Shown here: one piece after another, positions 1 through 8,046 of the stretch
Layout: each line of letters begins with the position of its first letter
How positions within the stretch are numbered: the stretch's first letter is position 1
Assembly: GCA_947168565.1 (NCBI GenBank)
Contig: CAMVMM010000015.1
Coordinates: 1 to 57,348 of the forward strand
DNA from: an uncultured Clostridia bacterium
GTDB lineage: Bacteria > Bacillota > Clostridia > Christensenellales > CAG-138
DNA: 57,348 nt
Direction of reading: 5' to 3'
Notes under the pieces: model-generated
What the model was told of the DNA's origin: nothing
The model's input: the letters and a program-made list of their open reading frames with translations, nothing else
The model's database searches: none
Program-made: the position numbers and the translations under genes

Positions 1-86
1 CTCGCCTTCCGCGCGGCGAACGGCAGGGCTTGAAAAGGGTGAAACGGAGCGAAAAACGCGGGGAAACCGAAGAAATACGGAACATG

Positions 87-179
87 ATACTATCCTGCAT
101 CTAAAACACTGAGATTTGACGAATCAGATACAGCGGAAAAGATGCCGTCCGAATCAAGGTTTTAGACGTAGGATAGTAT
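87..179. repeat. Long inverted repeat, 21-nt arms
   Basis: The arm at 87-107 matches the reverse complement of 159-179 at 19 of 21 positions. One of the two differences is a possible G-U pair in RNA. The 51-nt interior has its own small hairpin: GATT at 111-115 region pairs with AATC after a TGACG loop. This could be a structured small RNA, a long terminator-like hairpin of an upstream unit, or a miniature mobile element. No T-tract directly follows the right arm. Confidence 0.55.
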
Positions 180-261
180 AAGTCTTTAGAAAAATGCAAT
201 ACTGCTTGCGTGTGCATTTTTGTTTCTTTTTGAGAAAAAAAGGTTGATTTTGTTAAATAAT

Positions 262-289
262 TTGAAACATTTTTAAACATGGTTATAAT
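262..289 (+). promoter_or_regulatory. Promoter-like sequence
   Basis: TTGAAA (262-267) and a perfect TATAAT (284-289) are separated by 16 bases. Transcription would start near 296 and run through the leader-like region at 300-430 towards the regulator gene at 505. Confidence 0.5.
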
Positions 290-323
290 TGGGAGTAACT
301 ACTCGAATCGGAGGCATGATACC

Positions 324-362
324 ATGACCACGCGTTATAAAAATCAGCAGCCGTTGAGTTGA
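324..362 (+). other. Possible 12-codon leader peptide
   Basis: An ATG at 324 opens a 12-residue frame (MTTRYKNQQPLS) ending in TGA at 360-362. CGGAGG at 309-314 could serve as ribosome-binding site with about 9 bases spacing. Bases 329-334 inside it (CACGCG) duplicate a sequence at 395-400; both copies can pair with CGCGTG at 416-421. Translation could therefore affect which hairpin forms. This is speculative and it may be chance. Confidence 0.25.
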
Positions 363-394
363 TGGCGAACCGGATAACACACGGCATATTTCGG

Positions 395-421
395 CACGCG
401 TAAAGATAATATATTCGCGTG
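395..421 (+). promoter_or_regulatory. Hairpin with alternative upstream partner
   Basis: CACGCG (395-400) pairs perfectly with CGCGTG (416-421) across a 15-nt AT-rich loop. An identical CACGCG lies at 329-334, giving two mutually exclusive pairings in one leader. There is no T-run after the hairpin, so simple attenuation is not evident. Confidence 0.3.
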
Positions 422-445
422 AGGTTTCTAACGGAAAGTGTATGT

Positions 446-475
446 TACGATTAGAAAACTTAGCTATGGTAAAAT
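446..475 (+). promoter_or_regulatory. Extended -10 promoter for the XRE regulator
   Basis: TAAAAT at 470-475 is preceded by TGG, an extended -10 arrangement. A weak -35 (TTACGA, 446-451) sits 18 bases upstream. The regulator ATG lies 29 bases downstream of the -10 box. Confidence 0.4.
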
Positions 476-504
476 GTTATTGATTCTTGAGGGGGAGTAT
501 AACT

Positions 505-792
505 ATGGAATATTTCTCAACACGATTAAGGCAATTAAGAAAAGACCGAAATTTAAAACAGGATCAGGTAGCAAGGCTGATAGGTGTAAACAAAAGCGCA
601 GTTTCAGCTTATGAAAATGATTTGAGAAGGCCGAGCTACAGTGTTCTTATAAAGCTGTCTAATCTATATGGGGTTAGCACGGACTACCTTTTGGGGAGAG
701 TCAATTCCAAAAGTGTGGATGTTTCCGGATTATCGGAGAGGGATATTAAAATCATTTGCGAGCTTATTGCCGAGATGGCAAACATTCTTTAA
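505..792 (+). CDS. XRE-family helix-turn-helix regulator
   Basis: A 95-residue DNA-binding protein. Residues about 6-62 form a classic HTH_XRE domain: RLRQLRKDRNLKQDQVARLIGV, then a recognition helix around NKSAVSAYENDLRRPS, then LxKLSNLYGVSTDYLLGR. The C-terminal 30 residues form one more predicted helix. The size and the 'DYLLG' motif are typical of single-domain chromosomal or phage-type repressors. The ATG at 505 is preferred because a strong GAGGGGGAG ribosome-binding site (489-497) precedes it; an upstream TTG at 487 overlaps that site. It lies ahead of the dockerin gene and the Tad operon, so it could regulate them, but no operator was identified. Confidence 0.9.
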   Translation: MEYFSTRLRQLRKDRNLKQDQVARLIGVNKSAVSAYENDLRRPSYSVLIKLSNLYGVSTDYLLGRVNSKSVDVSGLSERDIKIICELIAEMANIL

Positions 793-868
793 CCAATCAT
801 TTTCAAAATGAGAGATCGCAGATGCGGATTCTGCGAAAACAACATATTTTTTGCGCGAATTGGTGCAT

Positions 869-898
869 AAATACTTTTACACACAGAAGTGTTTTTTT
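869..898 (+). terminator. Candidate terminator after the XRE gene
   Basis: AAATACTT (869-876) pairs with AAGTGTTT (887-894, one U-G pair) across a 10-nt loop. A run of T follows to 898. The stem is AU-rich and therefore weak. Confidence 0.4.
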
Positions 899-993
899 GC
901 ATCCTGCAGAATATAGAAAAAACTGTCAAAAAAACAATAGAATTTCAAAACGCAAACCAAAGTTTACCAAATAAAAACTTTATTATGCTACAC

Positions 994-1038
994 TATAATT
1001 GGTTTGGGATATCCCCATGCTCTGGTTTCGAAGCATGG
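994..1038 (+). promoter_or_regulatory. -10 box and leader hairpin upstream of the dockerin repeat gene
   Basis: A perfect TATAAT lies at 994-999, but no good -35 is seen at the right distance, so an activator may be needed. The predicted transcript starts near 1006 and opens with a perfect 7-bp hairpin (1015-1021/1032-1038). The start codon is at 1128, giving a leader of about 120 nt. Confidence 0.35.
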
Positions 1039-1127
1039 CTTTTCCGGAAGCATTGTAGGCATAACGCATCCGCTCGGCGCTCCGTGCGAATGCTTTGCAA
1101 ATAAATCCAAAACAGGAGGAAAACCAA

Positions 1128-4100
1128 ATGAAAGTTTTTAAGAAGCTGGCGGCATTGACGCTGGCGGTACTGATGGCTGTTTCGGTGCTTCCGCTGGGTT
1201 CGGCGGCGAAAGCACTTGAAGCATATATCAGTGCAGAGGAAGATACGCCGCGCGTTGTTGATGATCCTGCGGTGCAGGCCGTTATCGATGCGATAGCCGC
1301 CTTGCCTGCACCCGCTGACATCACGCTTGAGCATGAGGAGCTTATCAACGGCGTTCAGGACATGTTTGCTGCGCTTACCGCGGAGCAGCAGGCACAGGTA
1401 TCGAATCACTTTATACTTGTTACCGCATTCGATGTTTTGGCTGCACGTCATGCTGAGCAGACGGTGAGCGATTATCTTGACGGCCTGGGTAATCCGATAG
1501 ATATTGACGCTACCGATGCGGTAAACGCTGCATACAACGTCTACCTTGCCCTTAGCGAAAGGCAGAAATCATTCTTCAATTCCGAGCTGCTTGAGCAGCT
1601 CGTATCGGCAAAGAATCAGATCGACGAAGGCTGGGCCGCGATTCATAATGTTGAATCCCTGATTGCAAATCTACCCAATCCTCCCAGTCCGGAGGACTTT
1701 GACGCCATTACTGCCGCACGAGATGCTTTCGAAAACTTGACAGAAGTTCAGCGGAACGAGATCTCTCCCGAAGCGCTGGCATACCTTGTTGCGCTTGAAG
1801 CAATGCGCGATGACATTATTGCCGCGCAGGATGTGATAGATTCAATAATCGAGCTTCCTTATGTAATTTATCCCACGGACGAGCCCGTTATTGAAGCTGC
1901 AAGAGCCGCTTACGAAGCGCTCACCGATGAGCAGAAGGCGCTTGTGACCAACTATGATTATCTGGTAGAGTCCGAGGCGGTCCTGGAAGTGGTTATGGGA
2001 ATTGATGCGGTTCTTGCCGAATACGAGCCCACCATCGCCAACCTTCCCTATTTCTATGATGCTCTTGCATCGTATGATGCTCTTGAGACCTATGTGAATA
2101 TCAACGGCGAAACAAAGGATGTTCGCGGCAGAGTCGGAAACTATCAGGAACTGAGAGATGTTATCGATGTGATAGAGGAAGATGAGGAGGAGGTTGACGA
2201 TCTTATCACCGAGATCGAGGTGATCCCCTATATCCTTCTTCCCGAGCATCAGTCCCTCGTTGAGGCCGCAAGAGCCGCCTACGATGCGATGAACGCAGAG
2301 CAGCAGGCGCTTGTGTCCAACTATGACTATCTCGTTGAGTCCGAGGCGGTCATGGAGGTCGTGCTCCTTATCGATGCTGTTCCCAAGCCCATCATGCCCG
2401 CGGATGAAGCTGCGATACTTGCTGCCCGTGCCGCTTACGATGAGCTGGATGCGCAGGTTCGCGTTGGCAACTATGAGCATCTTACCCTTGCGGAAGCGGC
2501 TCTGCCCGTTGTGCTTCATATTGATGCGCTTCCCGCTCCTTCGGATATCCTGCTTGAAAACACCGATCTTATAAACCAGGTTCAGGCCGAATATGATGCA
2601 CTTACTGCCGAAGAGAAGGAATATGTTGGCAATTACTCCGAGCTGCAGGCTGCTGTGGAAAGGATCAACGAGCTTTGGCAGCAGGTGAACGATGCGCTTG
2701 CGCTCCTTGAGCAGGTCTATGATAAGAGAAACGACCCTCTCTATCCTGAGGACAACGATCTGATAACTTCCGCGCGCGATGCGTTTAATGCGCTCAATAC
2801 CGATCAGCAGAGCTACATTGCCGCGAATTTCCCGCATCTTCTTGCGGAGCTTGAAAATGCCGAGGAGATCATGGTGGCCGTGCTTGCTGTGGACAGCATT
2901 CCCAAGCCCCTGATGCCTGAGGACGAGGCAGCATTGGATGCAGCGAATGCCGCTTACAATGCGCTCACTCCCGCGCAGCAGCAGAGGGTCGGCAATTATG
3001 AAAACCTTGAGGCTGCCAACGATGCTATGGTCGTTGTGCTCATGATCGCTGCGATCCCCAACGATCCAGTTATGATCGCCTATACCGAGCAGATAGAGGC
3101 GGCGCGCGAGGCATACGATGCGCTTTCCGACCTTGCCAAAGAATATGTTGGAAACTATAACGATCTTGTTGGCGCCGAGGGTGCGCTTGACGCGCTTTGG
3201 GATGCGATACAGCACGTTATAGATCTTATCGACGCGATTCCCTTCCCGCTCTACCTCCACGATGCTCCCGCTGTTGTGGAAGCTCGCGGCGCTTATGATG
3301 CGCTCACCCCCGAGCAGCAGCAGTATGTTTACAACTATTGGAAGCTCGTTTATGCAGAGCGCGATCTTGCAACGCTCTATGGTCAGGTTGCAATCGTTAT
3401 GACCTGCATCACCGCGCTGCCCACCCCTGTTACCCTTGATGACTATGATACCGTTGCCGCTATCCAGCGCGCCTACGATGCGCTCGATTCCGAGCAGCAG
3501 GCGGAGATCACCAATTATCCCAAGCTCCAGCAGGCCTGGGCGCAGCTTGAGGCTCTTATGGAGCAGATCGCGGCCGTTGAGGCTCTGATCGATGCTATAC
3601 CCAATCCCCTTACCGACGAGAATTACGATGAGTTTGCTGCTGCTGTTGCGGCTGCCCGCGAGGCATACGATGCGATCGCCAACCCTGCCGATGCCGCTCA
3701 TGTAAGCAACTACGATGAACTGCTCGCGGCGGAGGCTGCGCTCTATAACGAGGCACGCCTTGTTGAGCAAATGATCGATGCACTTCCCAACCCGGAGAAT
3801 ATTACTCTTGGAGATGCGGATCAGATCTCTGCGGCTCGTGAAGCTTATGACAATCTTGATGAAAGGCAGCAGGGGCACGTTGGCAACTACGACGACCTCG
3901 TTGCCGCTGAACAGGCGCTTGCCGCGCTGCTTCAGCAGATAATCGCGGTTGAGGAGCTTATTCTGGACATTCCATATCAGATCCATGCATCCGATGCGGC
4001 CCAGATCCAGCTTGCCCGCTCCCGTTATAATGCGCTCAGCGCAGAGCAGCAGGCGAGAGTCAGCAATTACGCCGAGCTTGAGATCGCGGAGGAGATTCTT

Positions 4101-4751
4101 GCGGTTGAAATGCTCATCGATGCCATTGGCATAGATAACAATGAAAACCTTGATCTTGTGGAGATCGAGGATAGGTTCAATGCCGCTCTTGATGCCTATA
4201 ATGCGCTTGATGACGAAGAGAAGGCGCGTGCGGCTGACGGCGAATGGCTGGAAGGTCTCGCGGTGTATTATGAGCAGTGCAATGGCTGGGATGACGGAGT
4301 TCCTTTCATTGATTGCATCATGAATGCGTTCGCTAACCCCAACAATGCAGAAATTGTAAATGCTGCGTATGCTGCGTTGTTCTCAAAGGGATATCTACAT
4401 TTCGGCGAACTGCAAGATAATCAGTCGGCGTATATAGTTTACTGTGTGCTTGCGGTATACAGGTATGATACATATTACATAGACTTTCTTGAAAACGAAG
4501 GTGACACGGGTAATGACAGAATGAATGTGCTGATGTACATTTCCTATCTGCATGCTAATTTGCCACCCGCTATCCCCGGCGACATCAATGGCGACGGCAT
4601 GATCACCGGCGCGGATGCGCTGCTTATCATGCGTATTGCGTTGGGCACTGAGCAGGCGCCGGCAAATGTAAATGCCGATTGCGACGGCAATGGCGTTGTA
4701 AACATTGCCGACAGCCTGCTGGCTCTCCGAATCAGCATGGGTATTGCCTGA
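1128..4751 (+). CDS. Secreted helical-repeat protein with C-terminal dockerin
   Basis: A 1,207-residue exported protein. A signal peptide covers about residues 1-30 (KKLA, hydrophobic core, then AKA). Residues about 42-1050 are a string of about 17 degenerate repeats of 50-65 residues, with the pattern 'IDAIPxP...AArxAYDALTxEQQxxVxNYxxLxxAE', predicted all-helical. About 100 residues without repeats follow, then a type-I-like dockerin: DINGDGMITGAD and DCDGNGVVNIAD calcium loops, each followed by a 'LxxxRIxxG' helix. The dockerin predicts non-covalent docking to a cohesin; the 12-module scaffold in this window is the obvious candidate partner. No catalytic domain is visible. ATG 1128 follows CAGGAGG. 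It precedes the Tad pilus operon by 111 bases on the same strand. Confidence 0.85.
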   Translation: MKVFKKLAALTLAVLMAVSVLPLGSAAKALEAYISAEEDTPRVVDDPAVQAVIDAIAALPAPADITLEHEELINGVQDMFAALTAEQQAQVSNHFILVTAFDVLAARHAEQTVSDYLDGLGNPIDIDATDAVNAAYNVYLALSERQKSFFNSELLEQLVSAKNQIDEGWAAIHNVESLIANLPNPPSPEDFDAITAARDAFENLTEVQRNEISPEALAYLVALEAMRDDIIAAQDVIDSIIELPYVIYPTDEPVIEAARAAYEALTDEQKALVTNYDYLVESEAVLEVVMGIDAVLAEYEPTIANLPYFYDALASYDALETYVNINGETKDVRGRVGNYQELRDVIDVIEEDEEEVDDLITEIEVIPYILLPEHQSLVEAARAAYDAMNAEQQALVSNYDYLVESEAVMEVVLLIDAVPKPIMPADEAAILAARAAYDELDAQVRVGNYEHLTLAEAALPVVLHIDALPAPSDILLENTDLINQVQAEYDALTAEEKEYVGNYSELQAAVERINELWQQVNDALALLEQVYDKRNDPLYPEDNDLITSARDAFNALNTDQQSYIAANFPHLLAELENAEEIMVAVLAVDSIPKPLMPEDEAALDAANAAYNALTPAQQQRVGNYENLEAANDAMVVVLMIAAIPNDPVMIAYTEQIEAAREAYDALSDLAKEYVGNYNDLVGAEGALDALWDAIQHVIDLIDAIPFPLYLHDAPAVVEARGAYDALTPEQQQYVYNYWKLVYAERDLATLYGQVAIVMTCITALPTPVTLDDYDTVAAIQRAYDALDSEQQAEITNYPKLQQAWAQLEALMEQIAAVEALIDAIPNPLTDENYDEFAAAVAAAREAYDAIANPADAAHVSNYDELLAAEAALYNEARLVEQMIDALPNPENITLGDADQISAAREAYDNLDERQQGHVGNYDDLVAAEQALAALLQQIIAVEELILDIPYQIHASDAAQIQLARSRYNALSAEQQARVSNYAELEIAEEILAVEMLIDAIGIDNNENLDLVEIEDRFNAALDAYNALDDEEKARAADGEWLEGLAVYYEQCNGWDDGVPFIDCIMNAFANPNNAEIVNAAYAALFSKGYLHFGELQDNQSAYIVYCVLAVYRYDTYYIDFLENEGDTGNDRMNVLMYISYLHANLPPAIPGDINGDGMITGADALLIMRIALGTEQAPANVNADCDGNGVVNIADSLLALRISMGIA
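1252..4275 (+). repeat. About 17 protein-level helical repeats
   Basis: Tandem repeats of 150-195 nt, diverged at DNA level but with a constant core: 'ARxAYDALT.EQQ..V.NY..L'. The best conserved copies lie in the middle and at the end (about 1880-3980). Copies 2, 3, 5 and 17 are degenerate. Similar helical repeats are common in large clostridial surface proteins, but I know no established function. Confidence 0.8.
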
Positions 4752-4767
4752 TCTATCATTAGGCAGC

Positions 4768-4828
4768 TGCTTATGAGAATAAGCAAGTAACGGTTTTAAA
4801 TGCGAGTGCGGCCATTGCCGCACTCGCA
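4768..4828 (+). promoter_or_regulatory. Two tandem hairpins between the dockerin gene and the Tad operon
   Basis: Hairpin 1: TGCTTAT (4768-4774) and ATAAGCA (4779-4785) close a GAGA tetraloop of the GNRA type. Hairpin 2: a perfect 12-bp stem (4801-4812 with 4817-4828) closes a CATT loop. No T-tract follows hairpin 2, so it is more likely an mRNA-stabilising, processing or partial-termination element than a plain terminator. TadZ starts 34 bases later and no good promoter lies between, which fits read-through from the dockerin gene. Confidence 0.55.
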
Positions 4829-4862
4829 AGGACCGGATCAAGAAAGATCGAGGAAGCAAATC

Positions 4863-5918
4863 ATGAAAATTATTGCAGCAATACTGGATAAGGACAGCAA
4901 TTACACAAAACGCTTGATGATGAAGTTTGCGGACAGTTATTCCGATAAGCTTGAATTGCATTCCTTCACGGACGAGGAGATGGCTCTGAAATTCGTGAAA
5001 AGCTCAAGAGTTCATGTGTTGCTTGCCAATTATGAGAGCAGCCTCGATCCCTCCGAGCTTCCTCAGACCTGCGGCTTTGCATATCTGGTCGATTCCGCCG
5101 ATATTTCCAGATATAAGGAGGAAAAGGCGGTAAGCAAATATCAAAAGGTCGATCTCATCTATAAAGAAATTCTATCTATATTTTATGAAAAAGTTCCCGG
5201 AGGGATGGAACTGCGTTCCTCCTCTGATGACGGAACTCAGATCATCGCATTCATGCCGTGCGCAGGCGGGGTTGGAAGCTCCACCGCCGCAGTCGCATGT
5301 GCAAAGTATCTTTCGGCGCACGGAAAAAAGGTGCTGTACCTGAATGCCGAAAGATTCGGCAATGCCGATATTTTCTTCAATGGCGAAGGCTCGGCAACCT
5401 TCAGCGATGTTATCGCTGCGCTAAAGATGAAGAAGAGCAATCTTGCCATTAAAATCGAAAGTGCGCTGAGGCTCGATCAATCGGGAGTCAGCTACTTTGC
5501 ATCACCGGCGCATGCACTGGATGTGCTTGAGTTCACCGGTGAAGATCTTGAGTCGCTTTGCGCAAACGCGCTTAAATTTGAGTATATCGTTATCGATTCC
5601 GATTTCGGCATCAGCGGCTTGCAGGAAAAGCTGATGCGAATCGCAAACAGGATCATCCTTGTAGGCGACGGTTCGGAAATCGCAAATTCGAAACTGCTGC
5701 GTATTATGGATACGCTTAATATATTGGAAGAACAGAAAAACTACGGTATCTATTCCAAGGTTTGTGTGCTTTATAACCGCTATGGTGGTAAATTCAGCAG
5801 TCAGCTGGAGCTGGACACGATACCAACCCTCGGAACAGTTCCCCAAACTCCAGGAGCGCCGTATGATTATTCGATCAATTCGGTGATGAAATCGAATGTT
5901 TTCGGCAAGTTGATGTAA
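4863..5918 (+). CDS. tadZ: TadZ/CpaE-like pilus assembly ATPase
   Basis: A 351-residue cytoplasmic protein. The N-terminal 110 residues resemble an atypical receiver domain (start KIIAAILDKDSNYTKRL). Residues about 120-340 form a ParA/MinD-type fold: 'CAGGVGSSTAAVACAKYL' at the P-loop, 'KVLYLNAE' and 'YIVIDSDFG' strands. The P-loop lacks both lysines of the deviant Walker A motif, a known trait of the TadZ/CpaE family, which places the Tad machine in the cell rather than acting as a strong ATPase. ATG 4863 follows GAGGAAGC; an in-frame ATG at 4800 would start inside the preceding hairpin and is rejected. It is the first gene of the Tad operon. Confidence 0.85.
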   Translation: MKIIAAILDKDSNYTKRLMMKFADSYSDKLELHSFTDEEMALKFVKSSRVHVLLANYESSLDPSELPQTCGFAYLVDSADISRYKEEKAVSKYQKVDLIYKEILSIFYEKVPGGMELRSSSDDGTQIIAFMPCAGGVGSSTAAVACAKYLSAHGKKVLYLNAERFGNADIFFNGEGSATFSDVIAALKMKKSNLAIKIESALRLDQSGVSYFASPAHALDVLEFTGEDLESLCANALKFEYIVIDSDFGISGLQEKLMRIANRIILVGDGSEIANSKLLRIMDTLNILEEQKNYGIYSKVCVLYNRYGGKFSSQLELDTIPTLGTVPQTPGAPYDYSINSVMKSNVFGKLM

Positions 5919-5931
5919 AGGAGCTGCATAA

Positions 5932-7170
5932 GTGACACAGGAACGCATCAAGGAAATAGTCGGTCAGGTCAAGGATTATATTTTTGCGAATCTTCCTCTC
6001 AGTCAGCTCACCGATGAGCAGCTTGATGAAGAAATTGAAAATATTACCCCGATGATACTTCGCTCGGAGTATTGCACGATCAATGAAAAGCTCTCGATAA
6101 ACAAGCAGGTTTTCAGCTCAATACGAGGTCTGGATATGCTTGACTCGATACTCGACGATGATACCATAACCGAGGTCATGATAAACGGGCCGGATAATGT
6201 ATTTATCGAACAAAACGGCAGGCTATTCAAGCTTGATAAAAAGTTTGAAAGTGAGCGGCGATTAGAGGACGTTATTCAGCGCATAGTCGCTCGTGCGGGA
6301 AGGGAGGTCAATCAAGCCAACCCAATCTGCGACACAAGGCTTGATGATGGCTCGCGCGTAAACGTTGTTTTGCCGCCCATCGCGCTCTGCGGCCCCACCT
6401 TGACCATAAGAAAATTCTCTAAAAACCCCATGACAGTGGAAAAGCTTATCCAGTATGGGTCTATAACCAAAGAAATTGCGGATAAGCTTCAGCTTCTTGT
6501 AAAGGCGAAATACAATATTTTTATCAGCGGAGGAACAGGCTCGGGTAAAACAACCTTCCTGAATGCTCTCTCAAACTTCATACCCAAGGATGAGCGAGTA
6601 ATCACGATCGAGGACTCCGCGGAGCTTCAGATAGCGGGTGTAGAAAACCTTGTAAGCCTTGAAACGCGAAACGCCAACGCGGCAGGAGCAGGGCGCATAA
6701 CGATTCGCGATCTTATAAAATCTTCCCTTCGTATGCGCCCCGAACGGATCGTTGTCGGCGAGGTTCGCGGTGAAGAAGCGTTGGACATGCTTCAGGCGAT
6801 GAACACGGGTCATGACGGCTCACTGTCCACGGGTCACGCCAACTCCACCGAGGATATGCTGAGCCGTCTTGAAACGATGGTGTTGCAAGGCTCAGCCGAT
6901 TTGCCGCTTGAGGCGATCAGGCAACAGATAGCATCCGCGCTTGATATTATTATCCACCTTTCAAGGCTCAGGGATCATTCAAGAAAGACAATGCAGATAA
7001 CCGAGGTCGTTGGTTTTGAAAATGGAAGGATAATTCTTAATCCTCTGTATGTTTTTGAAGAGGATGAAAACACAACGCTTGAGAAGGTGTCGGGCAGGCT
7101 GAAGCGAACCGATAACCCGATGCAGAAAACCTTTAAGCTTAGGCTTGCGGGAATCAATCAGCCGATATAA
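5932..7170 (+). CDS. tadA: TadA/CpaF secretion ATPase
   Basis: A 412-residue hexameric type II/IV secretion ATPase that powers Tad (type IVc) pilus assembly at the inner face of the membrane. Walker A 'SGGTGSGKTT' lies at about residues 198-207, Walker B with 'RIVVGEVRGEE' at about 269-279, and the His box 'MNTGHDGSLSTGHANS' follows. The N-terminal domain contains 'ITEVMINGPDNVFIEQNG', typical of CpaF. A GTG start at 5932 follows AAAGGAG; 13 bases separate it from tadZ. All catalytic motifs are intact. Confidence 0.95.
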   Translation: MTQERIKEIVGQVKDYIFANLPLSQLTDEQLDEEIENITPMILRSEYCTINEKLSINKQVFSSIRGLDMLDSILDDDTITEVMINGPDNVFIEQNGRLFKLDKKFESERRLEDVIQRIVARAGREVNQANPICDTRLDDGSRVNVVLPPIALCGPTLTIRKFSKNPMTVEKLIQYGSITKEIADKLQLLVKAKYNIFISGGTGSGKTTFLNALSNFIPKDERVITIEDSAELQIAGVENLVSLETRNANAAGAGRITIRDLIKSSLRMRPERIVVGEVRGEEALDMLQAMNTGHDGSLSTGHANSTEDMLSRLETMVLQGSADLPLEAIRQQIASALDIIIHLSRLRDHSRKTMQITEVVGFENGRIILNPLYVFEEDENTTLEKVSGRLKRTDNPMQKTFKLRLAGINQPI

Positions 7171-7181
7171 GGAGGGATTTC

Positions 7182-8033
7182 ATGAAGAAAAAAGCTGCGG
7201 AGCGTGAACCTGAATTTTTCTCGTCCGGCACCAATATTCCGACGCTGAATTATAATGTTTACTATATGAAGCCGCTTGAAAAGCTTGGTTACTTTCTGCT
7301 TGCTTTTGCCGTTGGTGCCGCTGTGGGATGGCTGTTTTACGGAGGTATCGGAAAGGATGCTTATGGGCAGCCGACGAATACCACGAGGATTCTGGATATA
7401 GTGATCCCGAGCATCGTGGGCTTGATTGCGGGAAAGCTATATATCCCTATGCGCACTCAATCCATAATAGAAAAGCGCAGATCCAAGCTCAAGCATCAGT
7501 TTAGGGATATGCTCGACAGCCTTACTGTTGCTGTTGGTGCCGGAGAAAATGTGTTAAATGCTTTTGTTACCGCAAAAAAAGAGCTCTCTATGCAGTATGA
7601 TGGAAACGCCTATATCCTTCAAGAGCTTGATGTCATAATTACCGATATGAATAACGCATTCAACGTTGAAGATATTCTAATGGATTTTGGCAACAGGAGC
7701 GGAATCGATGATATAAAAAGCTTCGCAAGCGTGTTTGCCGTCAGCTACCGCAAGGGCGGCAATATGAAAGATATTATCAGAAATACCCACAGCATTTTGA
7801 GCGACAAAATGGAGATCGGCGAGGATATCGAAACGCTTGTAACTTCCAATAAGATGGAACAGAATATCATGATCGTAATGCCGGTTATGCTTATTGGCAT
7901 GATAAAGCTTTCAAGCCCTGATTTTGCAGCAAATTTCGTTACCCCAACCGGCCTTATTTCAACCACCATCGCGCTTGCTATGTTTGTGGCCGCGTATTTT
8001 ATCGGCAAAAAGGTTCTTGCCATAAAGCTGTGA
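7182..8033 (+). CDS. tadB: TadB-like pilus inner-membrane protein
   Basis: A 283-residue protein with a T2SSF (GspF-like) core. A membrane segment lies at about residues 34-55, a second at about 83-90, a cytoplasmic helical domain in the middle ('FRDMLDSLTVAVGAGENVLNAF', 'SYRKGGNMKDII'), and a pair of membrane segments at the C-terminus. Together with the next gene it forms the membrane platform on which TadA acts. The ATG follows AAGGAGG, and the gene is spaced 11 bases from tadA and 13 from tadC. Confidence 0.85.
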   Translation: MKKKAAEREPEFFSSGTNIPTLNYNVYYMKPLEKLGYFLLAFAVGAAVGWLFYGGIGKDAYGQPTNTTRILDIVIPSIVGLIAGKLYIPMRTQSIIEKRRSKLKHQFRDMLDSLTVAVGAGENVLNAFVTAKKELSMQYDGNAYILQELDVIITDMNNAFNVEDILMDFGNRSGIDDIKSFASVFAVSYRKGGNMKDIIRNTHSILSDKMEIGEDIETLVTSNKMEQNIMIVMPVMLIGMIKLSSPDFAANFVTPTGLISTTIALAMFVAAYFIGKKVLAIKL

Positions 8034-8046
8034 GGAGGGAAATGCT

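Larger units (their letters stand above)
1..504. other. Non-coding left edge with inverted repeat and structured leader
   Basis: No convincing gene is seen here. The stretch holds a 21-nt imperfect inverted repeat (87-107 with 159-179), a promoter-like pair at 262-289, a 12-codon open frame with a ribosome-binding site (324-362), and alternative GC-rich pairings around 395-421. These parts are listed separately. The first 80 bases show nothing I recognise and may be the tail of an upstream locus. Confidence 0.6.
793..1127. other. Intergenic: terminator-like hairpin, -10 box and structured leader
   Basis: No gene is supported. A weak terminator-like hairpin lies at 869-898, a TATAAT at 994-999, and a perfect 7-bp hairpin in the presumed leader (CCATGCT 1015-1021 with AGCATGG 1032-1038). 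Open frames across the stretch have no ribosome-binding sites of their own and overlap the signals. Confidence 0.5.

Noticed and set aside
1842-3986. A 714-codon antisense frame over the helical-repeat gene
   Set aside because: Same cause as above: periodic, biased codon use in a repeat gene. The sense frame has signal peptide, repeats and dockerin.
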